Of a stretch of 64,000 nt of DNA, positions 9,458-18,410 are shown in pieces; within the stretch, counting starts at the first letter, position 1; every line of letters begins with the position of its first letter. The position numbers and the translations under genes were made by a program. Source of the DNA: Breviolum minutum Mf 1.05b.01 (Eukaryota > Sar > Dinophyceae > Suessiales > Symbiodiniaceae); NCBI GenBank assembly GCA_000507305.1, contig DF239616.1:118026-182025 (forward strand), in the 5' to 3' direction. The notes under the pieces were generated by a model. The model ran no database searches and had not been told where the DNA came from. It worked only from the letters and a program-made list of their open reading frames with translations.

Positions 9458-9613
9458 GAAGTTGCTCATGGTAGAATCTCTGGTGATTTGTCCACATTTC
9501 GCTCTCAAGATCCCCTGATCCACCAGGCTGAGCTGCGAGGCGGATGGTGGACTGGAGGGAGTCGTTTTCCGCTTGTAGCGTTGGTGGTTGGGTACCATGG
9601 AAGCGTGAAATGA
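9458..9613 (+). CDS. Exon candidate, unknown Gly/Trp-rich peptide
   Basis: Follows ATATATTACAG, a good acceptor, and is open for 51 codons to TGA 9611-9613 (EVAHGRISGDLSTFRSQ ... ELRGGWWTGGSRFP). The patch is much GC-richer than its AT-rich flanks. The antisense frame is also open (9452-9646), but the + frame has the splice signal. Family unknown. Confidence 0.45.
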   Translation, partial: EVAHGRISGDLSTFRSQDPLIHQAELRGGWWTGGSRFPLVALVVGYHGSVK

Positions 9614-9873
9614 TACACCCGCGAAGACCACCATTTTGAACCTCAAATTTGAAGGTTTGGTTCGGATGATTTTCCTTTGTGAATGGATGATTTTCAGGTT
9701 CCAGCCCTTAGTTTTGCGGGGGAGTAGGTTTCATCAACTGTACTCTTAGAAAAAACAGATGCCATGATAAGAGCAATGTGTCAAAAACCCACATTTTTTC
9801 CAAACCAAGGCAATCCGGTAACAACTTCTGAAAAACAAAAAAAGATGCATTCCAGCAGTTTACCATGTTCCTA

Positions 9874-9976
9874 CTGTTGATGACTGAAATACTGCACCAG
9901 TTGATAGGTAGGTTATCCCATTATTTACAGTGCTTCAAACATCCCAGGTGGTTAACCGGATTTCTTCCATCAACAG
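9874..9976. mobile_element. Family D MITE, copy D3
   Basis: CTGTTGATGACTG... to ...TTCTTCCATCAACAG, flanked by TA on both sides, as expected for Tc1/mariner-type target duplication. The inner GCACCAGTTGATAGG motif is shared with other D copies. Confidence 0.75.
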
Positions 9977-9979
9977 TAG

Positions 9980-10147
9980 GATATCCTAATTGATTCACTG
10001 GTGGCAGCAGGTGCCCCAAGTTCGCCCCCTGAAAGCCATGAGGGTTGGATGGAAGATGACGATCCTCCCTCCGACCCTTTTTGGGGGGGCAAATGCTCAG
10101 GGTTTAGAGCTGTGAAACTTCGAGGTATTCGTATGTTTTTTACATGA
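9980..10147 (+). CDS. Exon candidate following a family D element
   Basis: After CAACAGTAG, the end of element D3 plus TAG, the frame is open for 55 codons: LIDSLVAAGAPSSPPES, then an acidic patch WMEDDDPPSDPFW. It can be joined in phase 0 with an open frame on the other side of D3 (IPAVYHVPT before GTTGATG). A GTATTC donor-like site lies at 10122, so the TGA at 10145 probably lies in the next intron. Family unknown. Confidence 0.45.
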   Translation, partial: DILIDSLVAAGAPSSPPESHEGWMEDDDPPSDPFWGGKCSGFRAVKLRGIRMFFT

Positions 10148-10313
10148 GCAATGAAAAAAGGGCCTCTGGTTGTTTGTTGGGGATTTGTAGGGATGAAATA
10201 CTACCCAATTGATCAATTATGTGGGGATTATATTCAACCATGAAATAAGGATCCCTATGAAACAACCAGTATAATGTAAAGTAAGGCCGGTTATTTTTTC
10301 GTGGCTCACCTGG
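10142..10313. mobile_element. Family F MITE, copy F1
   Basis: TGAGCAATGAAAAAAGG at the left pairs with TTTTTTCGTGGCTCA at the right. The inner CTCTGGTTGTTTG pairs with GAAACAACCAGT. Length is about 172 bp. Confidence 0.75.
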
Positions 10314-10356
10314 AAAGAGAACTAACCTTTTGGCATCAACTTTCAACACGCTGCCT

Positions 10357-10440
10357 GGAAAATGGACCCAGATTGAAGATTCGTATTTCCTACTGAAAAT
10401 GGGGATATTCCAGCCAGCTATGTCAGTTTACCAGAGGGTA
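10357..10440. mobile_element. Family P MITE, copy P1
   Basis: GTATTTCCTACTGAAAATGGGGATATTCC and CTATGTCAGTTTACCAGAGGGTA match the right half of copy P2. It directly abuts element C2. Confidence 0.55.
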
Positions 10441-10533
10441 CCCTCCAGGGAATAACATATCCCAGCCCCAAGCACTCTTGAGTCAATGATGTTCCTTTTC
10501 CCAAGGTGGGATATGTCAGTTCCCTGGAAGGTA
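10439..10533. mobile_element. Family C MITE, copy C2
   Basis: TACCCTCCAGGGAATAACAT and ATGTCAGTTCCCTGGAAGGTA form the termini. Same length and centre (TGATGTTCCTTTTCCCA) as C1. Confidence 0.75.
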
Positions 10534-10577
10534 CAAATTCTTAGCACCTGCTTCGTGAACTTTCTTTAACAAATCAG

Positions 10578-10664
10578 TGGACCCAGTGGACCCCAGTCGT
10601 AGATGATAAGAACCTGCTTGTTATTATCCGTATCCTTTGTTCCAAGAACGATGATCAAAAATGA
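10578..10664 (+). CDS. Short exon candidate
   Basis: After ACAAATCAG, 28 codons run to TGA (WTQWTPVVDDKNLLVIIR). The stop overlaps an ATG (10661) that opens a second 35-codon frame (MTGKFTPCLGRSRHDS) ending in the B4 remnant. Which of the two is real is unclear. Confidence 0.3.
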   Translation, partial: WTQWTPVVDDKNLLVIIRILCSKNDDQK

Positions 10665-10774
10665 CAGGAAAATTCACTCCTTGTTTGGGAAGGTCCCGCC
10701 ATGACTCGCTGCATGCATTGTTCATCGACAAGTCTGTCGTGAATTACCTGCCCTCAATTTTTTTTAGAGTGAAA

Positions 10775-10850
10775 ACACCTGAAATTCGTTGGTTGGAAGA
10801 CGCATTTCTTTTTCGGATAGCATGTTCAAGTGCCGTTTTCAAGGAGTGTA
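10775..10850. mobile_element. Family B fragment (B4)
   Basis: CACCTGAAATTCGTTGGTTGGAAGA and the AAGGAGTGTA end match the inner and right parts of family B. The left terminus is missing. Confidence 0.4.
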
Positions 10851-11047
10851 CAGTTTAGGGTAGCTTCAGGGGGATCGTTGGGACTTGCATGATGGCAGTT
10901 TTACACTTCAGATACTGGTGAAATTCCAAGTGGGCCAGTGTTTGGGGTGAAGCTTCCCCCGCACCAAAAAGAGAGTCATTTGGATCATCTTGCAAATAAA
11001 ACCAGGTTGAATTTCAACAGCTTCCGTTGTTAAACACTTCAAGGGGT

Positions 11048-11153
11048 GTACACTCCAGTAAACTAACATAGCAATGGAAAATGGGCCATTTGAAGATGTA
11101 TTTCCTATTGAAAATGGGGATATTCCATTGCTAAGTTAGTTTACCAGAGGGTA
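11048..11153. mobile_element. Family P MITE, copy P2
   Basis: TACACTCCAGTAAACTAAC and GTTAGTTTACCAGAGGGTA form terminal inverted repeats, continued by ATAGCAATGGAA / TTCCATTGCTA. A complete copy. Confidence 0.75.
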
Positions 11154-11217
11154 ACATAATCCCTGGACCTTTCAGGACTTCTTTTTCAGGACTTCTTTAA
11201 TGGGTGAAATCTCTCAG

Positions 11218-11301
11218 CGTCTTTTTGTGTGGTTCCACTTGGGTGATGGAGTTGGGCCCCAAAAATTCATTGGTTCAATTCTGGTCGTTAGTTGGGGTCA
11301 T
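11218..11301 (+). CDS. Exon candidate before a nested MITE
   Basis: After AATCTCTCAG the frame reads RLFVWFHLGDGVGPQKFIG and stays open into element B5. Donor unclear (GTCGTTAG nearby). Family unknown. Confidence 0.35.
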
Positions 11302-11516
11302 TACTCTCCCTGAAACTAAGAGCAAGAGCACCCCGAAAAGTAGGCTATCCCAAAAGGAAGCTGCTGTTGATGGAAGAAATCCTGCACCACCTGGGATGTA
11401 TGAAGCACTGTAAAGAATGGGATAAACTACCATATCAACTGGTGCAGGATTTCTTCCGTCAACAGTATTATTCCAACCATCCATTTTCAGGTGCTATGTT
11501 AGTTTCCGGGAGTGTA
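11302..11516. mobile_element. Family B MITE, copy B5, split by a family D element
   Basis: The left end TACTCTCCCTGAAACTAAG and the right end GCTATGTTAGTTTCCGGGAGTGTA belong to one B element. Element D1 sits inside it (11364-11465), so B5 is older than D1. Confidence 0.7.
11364..11465. mobile_element. Family D MITE, copy D1, nested in B5
   Basis: CTGTTGATGGAAGAAATCC at the left and GGATTTCTTCCGTCAACAG at the right are near-perfect terminal inverted repeats. TA follows the right end. The inner CTGCACCACCTGGGATG motif matches D2. Confidence 0.85.
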
Positions 11517-11759
11517 CAGATTTGCATTACCTTTTCGGGAAATCCTCATTACCTCGGTTCGGGGTCAAGGGGAGCCTCCGATTTTTGTGGAAGTCTCAAA
11601 GGAGGGGAGACTGAAACTACCAGTTCTTCAATAGAAATGTTCGTTGATTTGAGTAGGAAACTACCAGTTTTTTTCAGATTTGGTCGGATTTTGACATATC
11701 CCCAGATGTGTGTATACTTATACAGAAGAGTTTTACTTTGGGTTTATGTTGTGGATTGA
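11517..11759 (+). CDS. Open frame downstream of the nested MITE
   Basis: Continuous frame reading HYLGSGSRGASDFCGSLK, then an acidic Thr/Ser-rich stretch (ETETTSSSIEM), to TGA at 11759. The last part is hydrophobic and could be intron. No domain recognised. Confidence 0.35.
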   Translation, partial: QICITFSGNPHYLGSGSRGASDFCGSLKGGETETTSSSIEMFVDLSRKLPVFFRFGRILTYPQMCVYLYRRVLLWVYVVD

Positions 11760-11935
11760 TTATCGATAAAAGGTACTTGTTCATCCCAAAGGAAATCAAT
11801 AGAGATGAGGTACCCTTCCCTGTTTACGCCAGTCTCCGCGAAGGAGAAATTCATCCATATTCATCCAAAAATTATGTTGGGTTTTATAAGTATTCCCCGT
11901 GAAAGTCACCATTGACAGATAGTTCAGGACTTTAG

Positions 11936-12142
11936 AGGTTGAATTTCACGACCCAAGACCGAGCCTCCAATCAATGTGGAGGAGAAAGGGACCCAGAGAA
12001 ATTTGTTTGGAGGTTGGTAGATAACATAGTGACTCCACAAGATTTCGAACTTGGAGGTTTCCTGCGTCAGAATGGCACCCCGTACCCCAGAAGTTATTGT
12101 AAAGGAGAAAAAAACCTGGTTGTTTGGGCCAAAAGATGGTGA
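11936..12142 (+). CDS. Exon candidate, 68 codons
   Basis: After GGACTTTAG the frame is open to TGA 12142 with a balanced peptide (NFTTQDRASNQCGGERD ... LGGFLRQNGTPYP). The last 12 codons overlap an F-like fragment (CCTGGTTGTTTGG), so the true exon probably ends near 12105. Family unknown. Confidence 0.45.
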   Translation, partial: RLNFTTQDRASNQCGGERDPEKFVWRLVDNIVTPQDFELGGFLRQNGTPYPRSYCKGEKNLVVWAKRW

Positions 12143-12324
12143 AAAACTACACTCGGTTATAGGGATTTAGGATAGCTTTGCCTTTGACGTGGGAATCGCA
12201 TTGTCAACCAACCAGTATTTCATGGTTCCCTCGCTTTTGGGCGACTGGAATATGCAACGCACCATTGAAAATGTGCGTTGCCCCCCCGACAAACTTGGGC
12301 TCCGTTTACCCCAACCCCCGTCAA

Positions 12325-12631
12325 CAGTCGATTGAGGCCCACCCCCCAGTCGGTCCAGAAGGGGCCGAGATACTTTATAAAGCATTCGTAGAGAACGAAG
12401 CCCCTTTCCAGCATGAGCTCCGCAGTCATGTGGTTACTGTGACCACATGTGATGTGATGTGTGCACATGCATGGATCCTCACTCCAGGGCTCCAGGCTCG
12501 CATTTTTTGGGCACATGCCACGACCTTTGAAGCCAAATGTTGCCGGAGTTATCAAGCGAATATTTTCGCGGCCGGCGCTGGAAGTTTCATGGCATCAAGT
12601 TTCAGGGGCATTTGAGCCCAACCTGCCAGAG
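12325..12631 (+). CDS. Two exon candidates with phase-0 boundaries
   Basis: The first patch (about 12325-12432) reads VGPEGAEILYKAFVENEAPF. The second (12488-12631) is exactly 144 bases between CTCACTCCAG and a GTGAGA donor and reads GSRLAFFGHMPRPLKPNV, then RIFSRPALEVSWHQ. Both are in phase 0. The intervening 55 bases (GTTACT...ACTCCAG) would be a very short intron. The region is GC-richer than its flanks. Family unknown. Confidence 0.45.
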
Positions 12632-12814
12632 GTGAGAACCAACAACTGCGACTTGAAGTAGGGATGCTTGGGGGTGGCTTAGAAGGAGAAAGGCCCAAAC
12701 TGACGTTGACACATCTTCTTACTGCGAAACTTCACATGACAAGCAAGATTACCCTAGGAAGGTCGGTTTTCTTCTTAACCTACATGGGGAGCTCTTTGAA
12801 GCCCAATTTTGTCT

Positions 12815-13092
12815 AGTTCGTGCACGCCACAAAAACTGCATGGCAAGATATAGCCTCGAAAAGGCTTGAAACATGGACGTGCATGATAGTTTTCAAGCCA
12901 TGTGCATGTGCGTTGTTTTGTTTGGTGTTGCGGTCTTGTAGTATTTTGTCATCTGTATTTGTATTCATTTGCTGCTTTTTCAGTGTATCTTCATCTAAGC
13001 TCATGTTTGGCAAGCGTTTTCGTCTAAGAATTTGCCTTCTTGATTTGCCCCATCCTTGTGTTAAAAACAATGTGCTGGCGACTTCTCACTGA
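12815..13092 (+). CDS. Weak exon candidates
   Basis: The frame after TTTTGTCTAG reads FVHATKTAWQDIASKRLE. A second patch after ATCTAAG (13000-13092) reads LMFGKRFRLRICLLDLP to a TGA that overlaps a GTGAGT donor. The 270-base middle is Cys/Phe/Val-rich and looks like intron. Confidence 0.25.
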
Positions 13093-16000
13093 GGTGAGTA
13101 GATTGCAAAAAGTTTGGTGCTCAGACCTGATGGATTAACATGCTGTCAACAAGGACGTTTTCCGTGTGCATCCATTGGATTCAAGGGACTTGTAGCAAAA
13201 ATCCTGGGAGGGGCATGTTTGTGTATTTTTGCGTTTTACAGGTGGGATTGAACGTGTTTAGAACATCTGTAAACATGGATGGGCCATAACACCCGACCAA
13301 TGTTTTGGAAAGTTGGGATTGCAGCATTGATTGCCAAAAGGCATGTTGCCAAAATTCGGGTTCATGTAATGGGTTTCAAGTGTGTCATAGGTTTTAAACA
13401 TCAACCGCACGAAGGGTAGTTAAGCATGGAACCCCCCCCCTCCATCAGAGAAACCCGAAGTGTTCGAACAGTCACGACAGAGGAGCTGAAAAATCCGGGT
13501 TGATGAAATGGTGAAAAATTTTGATTTACGCACATGCAAGGTTCTTATGTGCTTAGGGTATTGAGATTTGGGCAAAATTTTCTGTATTTTGAAATCCCCC
13601 TGACCTGACAAAAAGAACGATTCGAGAGAATTGCAATGGTTCTCTGATGGGTTAAATCAAATCCATTTGAGACGGGAAGAAATGATTATTCTCGAATTCT
13701 ACCAATTGGTTACAAAGGATTCCCATATTATGGGTGTGATTCTAAAACCAAGAGTACTAGTAGTAGAACCCCCCGTATGGCCCGAACAAGTTGTTTTCCC
13801 TGCTCTTTGCCAACCCTAGCAACCCTGTGAAATTGTTTTTGTCACCAAAACGATTTTTTATTCAAAAAAATCAACATATCGTTTCCAGACAAAATCCTTG
13901 TTGCATATTTCTTCCCGGTCCGCGCCTCGGAGTATTTTTCTTCTCAAACATGCGTTGACAAGTCATGGCACTTGATCCCTTGAATCCTTGTCCATGCTCG
14001 TGGCACAGTCTCGATTTTTCATTGGATTTGGACAAGTGCGGGGGCATTCATCAAAGCATTACCCAAAAAAGTGTGCATTTAGAGGCAACAACACGTGCAA
14101 TTGCACCATCGTAAAGACATTCATCACGTAAAATGAGCCTTGAACCTTCGGATCATCCAGGAACATGTTCTGCTGTAGATCTTTGCTAGTGTGGTTAGAT
14201 ATCCGAACCGTGTTCATCTGGTCATTTTGGCACCCCTTATGAAGATTCCGTGCTTTGTTTTTCAATGATTGAATTTGCCCCACTTGAACCACGGAAAAAA
14301 AAAACATAAGGTTTGCTTCTGTACGTAGGGAGTGAAATCCTACCCTTGGTCGCAGGCATTATAACTAATTGGACTCCGATAATTTTTTTTTAATGGCACA
14401 GGATATGACAGGGTTTTTTTTTGTGGCTCACTTGCAAACCCAAGTCGATCCGACCGGCACAAAGAACAGTTATGAACAGTTGTTTCGAAGCTAAGCAGTT
14501 GAATCATCAGTTGAATGTCAGCTATAATGCCACCAGAAGAGCCATGGCATGTGAGTAAGGACGCTTATCATTGAAAGATGTGTTGCTGTTGCGGGCCTCT
14601 TTTGGGGGTCGGGTAATGTCTTCAGATCTCACTTTTGACCCTTTAAGTTCCGATAATTAGTGTGTACCGTACTGGGCCTGCTCAGTGTTGTAAAATTGAT
14701 GTAAATTGATTGATCCCTAGTTACCCTAGTTCTACCATGGTATACCCCCAACCACAACTAGTGTCATGAACGTTGGTCTCTTTTGGGACTAGGCATCTGC
14801 CTTCTCACGAAAGAGTATTGACATGTTTTGACGATTGTTGCTGGAAATATATATGAACATAGGCTGGGGATGGTTGGAGATGGTTGGGGGTTGCCAGAAC
14901 CTCGTTTCACAGTGCGTGAAGAGAAAAGAACATTCGTTTTTATGAAGAGAACCTTACTAACCTTCACTATCAAAATATGGCAGATGTTGTATATACGGGA
15001 TGGTCATCTCATTCAATTCCGTAGGGGTTTATTAATACCCATTCATTTCGGGTTCCCGTTCATGTTTTTGGTGCCCTACCCAATATAAGGGGTTGATCGA
15101 ACCCTGTGATGTCTAACGGGAACCGTTTAGTACCTCAGAGCGGTGCCGATTTTTCGAGATTTTGTGTAAAGCAGAAATGTTTGAGGGTGAAAATGTGTTA
15201 ATTTTCACGGTGAAAGTTGAAAGGGAAGAAAACCAGAAACATGTACAAATGTGTTTTTTATATTTGATCACATGAGCAAAAGTTTCAACATGCGTTTTGT
15301 AGGATCTACTTGTTTTTGTTCAGGCATTTTTTGGAGTCTCAACCTGATCTCCTGGCATGATGATGTTTTTTTAACTTGAACTGCCATAGGATGAATCAAC
15401 CTTTGGGCAATACTTTTGGAAACCAATCATCCAACGAGATCAACAAGAAAATCCAGGTACATCCCCGAAAATTAACATGAAACCTTTTTAAACAAATCCT
15501 TGGAAAAGGAGAAACATTTAAAAACCACCAATTTTTGGGTTTCATGTTAGAAGTGGGGGGGTGTATATGAAATAGAAGTATGAAGGTTTTGCAGTCATCA
15601 CTTCCTGTGGGGGGGTTAGGTTGAAAAAGGAAGATCCCGAAGACCCAATGGTTGAGAAAGCAGAACAAGAAAAAACACGCCATGTGAGCGTTGAAAAATT
15701 CCTGAAACAGGAATCTGTAGCCGCCAAGCACTACAATAGTTTCTGGGTGAATTCTTCTCTGACATCAGTCGACGTCATGGAGTTGTAAGGGTTGGTAAAG
15801 ATGTTTTAAGTTGCTCACCTAGAATTTTTTCCATAGCTCCACCCCCTGAGTTCACTAACATTGACAATGGAAAACCAACCATTTGAAGGTTTGGTGTTTT
15901 TTTCATTGCCATGTTAGTTTTGGTGAGTATGATCTTTTATAGCTACCTATTTCAAGTGGTAGTGTAAGTTGGTGAGTTCCATCATCAACTTGACCCAGAA

Positions 16001-16315
16001 CTTCGGTGCATGGAACCAAGGACGATGGTTGTTTCCCGAATTCAGTGATCAAAACCTTCAGGGTTGGTGCATAAAGGAAGTTATATGAACCCCACGTTTC
16101 CCTACCCAGGATATTCATATGGATTATTTCAGATGCTACTTACAAGGATCACTAACTTTGGATGCTTGGATTATTTACCAATAAATCCCAACAAGTCGTT
16201 GAATGGAACGTCCCACCACGCCCTTGCAGAAACTCAGGGATGTTTCCATATGTTACTCACTTTGTCCCCAAATTAAGATATATATATATATATATAATAA
16301 TGTATGTATATACAT
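13093..16315. other. Long stretch without a recognised gene
   Basis: AT-rich DNA with ORFs on both strands (for example 14059-14307 minus, 14828-15088 plus, 15396-15731 minus), none with convincing splice signals or composition. It holds an F fragment (14395-14432), a P-like element (15850-15925) and a TA run at 16279-16297. Confidence 0.35.
15850..15925. mobile_element. Family P-like fragment
   Basis: CACTAACATTGACAATGG and CCATGTTAGTTTTGGTG flank a TTTGAAGGTTTGG centre, in an arrangement like P2 but diverged. Confidence 0.4.
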
Positions 16316-16329
16316 TTATAGTAACCTCC

Positions 16330-17356
16330 GCCAAGTTAAACCTGTTTGTTGGAAATTATCTCAAGTCTTGCCTGAGAAAGTGTTTTAAAGAAAAAGTAAG
16401 TGCGAAGAAAATATGTACACCGTTTTTCACTGTTTCCCACAAAATGAAAACCAAACTAGGTGGTGCTTCCAAAGATTCGTTTATGTTCACCCCGAATCCT
16501 TGGGGAAATGATCCAATTTGACAAGCATATTTTGTCAGACGGGTTGGTTCAACCACCATCTAGATGGGAATCTGAGGGTACTCCGCTTTCCGGAAAGTAG
16601 GCCTTATAAACCCGTGCTTTGGGTTGATAACATAATGACCCCTTATACTGCTACACCGCCATGTTGTTTCCATTTACCCGTTGGTGGCCAAGCAGCTTCG
16701 ATCCTTTCAGGATGAGCTTTGAAGAGTTGGGTTTCAGTGAAAAGACCGGAAAAAATGATGCACCGGTCACGGGGTGTTTCTTGTCATTCATGGATGAAGA
16801 AGTGGATAGATACTTCATCTTGGGTGGTTTTTTGCTGGGAGTGTTGTGGAGTTAGAGTCTATAGGAGTATAATTCTGGGTGGTGGTTTCAAATATTTTCA
16901 AATATTTCTTATTTTCATCCCTATTTGGGGAAATGATCCAATCTGTCTAATATTTTTCAGATGGATTGAAACCACCAACTAGTAATTCTTTCAAAGAGGT
17001 GCTTGAAAAAAACGGGAGCAAAGTGTTGATGGATTTCTTAGTGGAATGTGACCGGCCAGGATCCCTCAAAGTCTCTAGAAGAGCTGCATAACGATTGTGA
17101 TTGGTCCAACGATTCCAACATCCCAAGTTTTCAAACGAAAATGCAGCTCCAACAAAGCAGTCATTTGTGATACTGTTGAAGAAATCCTGCACCACCTGGG
17201 ATGCAAAAAACCCTGTAAATAATGGGATCAACTACCTATCAACTTGTGCAGGATTTCTTCCATCAACAGTATGTGAAGATTCACTCCCTTTGTGACATTT
17301 GTTTCTCACATTCCAATACTCTTAAGACTACTCACCATCAAAATGCTTTGAAATGA
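16330..17356 (+). CDS. Multi-exon gene fragment whose introns are elements A3, A4 and D2
   Basis: Exon-like pieces in order: 16330-16459 (ends SHKMKTKL); element A3 removed; 16564-16660 (DGNLRVLRFPESRPYKP); a patch in another frame, 16661-16831 (MSFEELGFSEKTGKNDAP); 16865-16878 (EYNSG); element A4 removed; 16983-17174 (NSFKEVLEKNGSKVLMDF, a one-base frame change near 17078, then VIGPTIPTSQVFKRK); element D2 removed; 17270-17356 (YVKIHSLCDICFSHS) to TGA. The frame is kept across all three elements. Frame changes near 16660, 16840 and 17078 mean the model is incomplete, or the gene is decayed or carries errors. Product unknown. Confidence 0.5.
16460..16563 (+). mobile_element. Family A element, copy A3 (introner candidate)
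   Basis: CTAG-GTGGTGCTTCC start, AATGATCCAATTTGACA core, GGTTGGTTCAACCACCATCTAG end. Removing 16460-16563 joins CTA-G to AT-GGG with both sides open. Confidence 0.7.
16879..16982 (+). mobile_element. Family A element, copy A4 (introner candidate) with target duplication
   Basis: GTGGTGGTTTCAAATATTT start and GATTGAAACCACCAACTAG end. The 7-base TAATTCT occurs directly on both sides (with GG between on the left), as expected for a target-site duplication. Removing it keeps the frame (EYNSG-NSFKEV). Confidence 0.8.
17175..17269 (+). mobile_element. Family D element, copy D2 (introner candidate)
   Basis: TACTGTTGAAGAAATCCTGC and GCAGGATTTCTTCCATCAACAGTA are long inverted repeats with TA at both borders. 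Read as an intron, GTTGAA...CAACAG joins GAT-ACT to TAT-GTG in frame. Confidence 0.8.
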
Positions 17357-17897
17357 AAGCTGTTTGGTTCCCAGAATTTGTTTCCAAGTTTCGCTTTTTC
17401 TATTTCACCAATCTTCAACGTTGGCAGTACCTCCAGTGTGATCGTGTGGTTGGTGCGAGCTCTCTTGCCCTTGCTCCTCTTTGTGATTTGGTATCTTGGC
17501 AGGTTTACCTTGGTTTACGGGTAGGCCATTTGATGCCCATTCGATTGGTAGCAACACTTAGAGCAACATGAATCGAATCCCTCCAAGAATCCCTACAAAC
17601 ATAACTGGTAACAAATGTATGGATGAATGATTAACTTAATCTTCCAAAAAGTCCGGAAAAAAAAGAGATGGATGCTTTTGAAAGTTTTTGATACAGACAA
17701 ATGGACTTCCCCAGATATCGGAGGCCACAATGCAGGCTACTGAAACCAATGTTTGGTCGGTCCTCCGAATTCCATGTTCTAGCTTAGAGTATAGAATGTG
17801 GGTTGTTTGGGGATTGTTTTTTTGTTGTTAGCTCATGTTTGAAGCTCAGCTAAAATAGCACCGAACCTCGCGTTGGCTGAGCTATGCTCTCCAAAAT
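17357..17897. other. No gene recognised
   Basis: Short ORFs only. A 72-codon + frame (17353-17571) with Leu/Val-rich composition has no clear splice sites. No repeat family noticed. Confidence 0.35.
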
Positions 17898-18011
17898 CAG
17901 TGGCCATCATCGCATTTTGGGTGCTTCGCAGACTTTCAATGCAAGACTTTGGGCTGAAAAATCCCGTGCCAGTAGCCATCATCGCATTTTGGGTGCTTCG
18001 CAGACTTTCAA
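17898..18011. repeat. Direct 42-bp repeat at 72-bp spacing
   Basis: The segment with CCATCATCGCATTTTGGGTG occurs at 17898-17939 and 17970-18011 with one or two differences. The 72-bp spacing equals 24 codons, and the minus strand reads a 24-residue repeat (SLRSTQNAMMAT twice). Confidence 0.85.
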
Positions 18012-18410
18012 GGCAGGACTTTTGAGAGCATTTTGAACACACTCGAAGACGAGGATCTGCTTGTTTGCATTGCTGAGTACGATGCCAAAGGCAACTCCGT
18101 GGGCTCCATGCAGTCATATCCTCACCTTTCCAAGCAGGAAATCATTGGGAGGTGCGGCTCCAAAAGCCCTGAAGAGAAGCATTTCAAGTACGAGTTTATC
18201 GGTGCCACCCAGCTCACGCTGCAGTTTCTTCGTAGAAACTCGCTCCCGGCCATATTGCCAGCTTCGACTGTGCGTGTTTGGCCAACGGCACCTGGAACAA
18301 TTGTGATTTCGAGCCATTTGAAACCCAAATCAAATCCCAATAGCCTTTCACTGGGTAGAACAAGCACAGCATCTAGATGTTTTATAGCTGTAATTTTATG
18401 GTGCCATTGA
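18012..18410 (+). CDS. Exon candidate, unknown protein of about 125 codons
   Basis: After ACTTTCAAG the frame is open past 18400. The first two thirds look like protein (LEDEDLLVCIAEYDAKGNS, LSKQEIIGRCGSKSPEEKH) and are GC-richer than the flanks. The last third may be intron. The minus strand is also partly open. No family recognised. Confidence 0.45.
   Translation, partial: GRTFESILNTLEDEDLLVCIAEYDAKGNSVGSMQSYPHLSKQEIIGRCGSKSPEEKHFKYEFIGATQLTLQFLRRNSLPAILPASTVRVWPTAPGTIVISSHLKPKSNPNSLSLGRTSTASRCFIAVILWCH

Noticed and set aside
11275..11484. ORFs on both strands across 11275-11484
   Set aside because: They arise from the nested B5/D1 inverted repeats.
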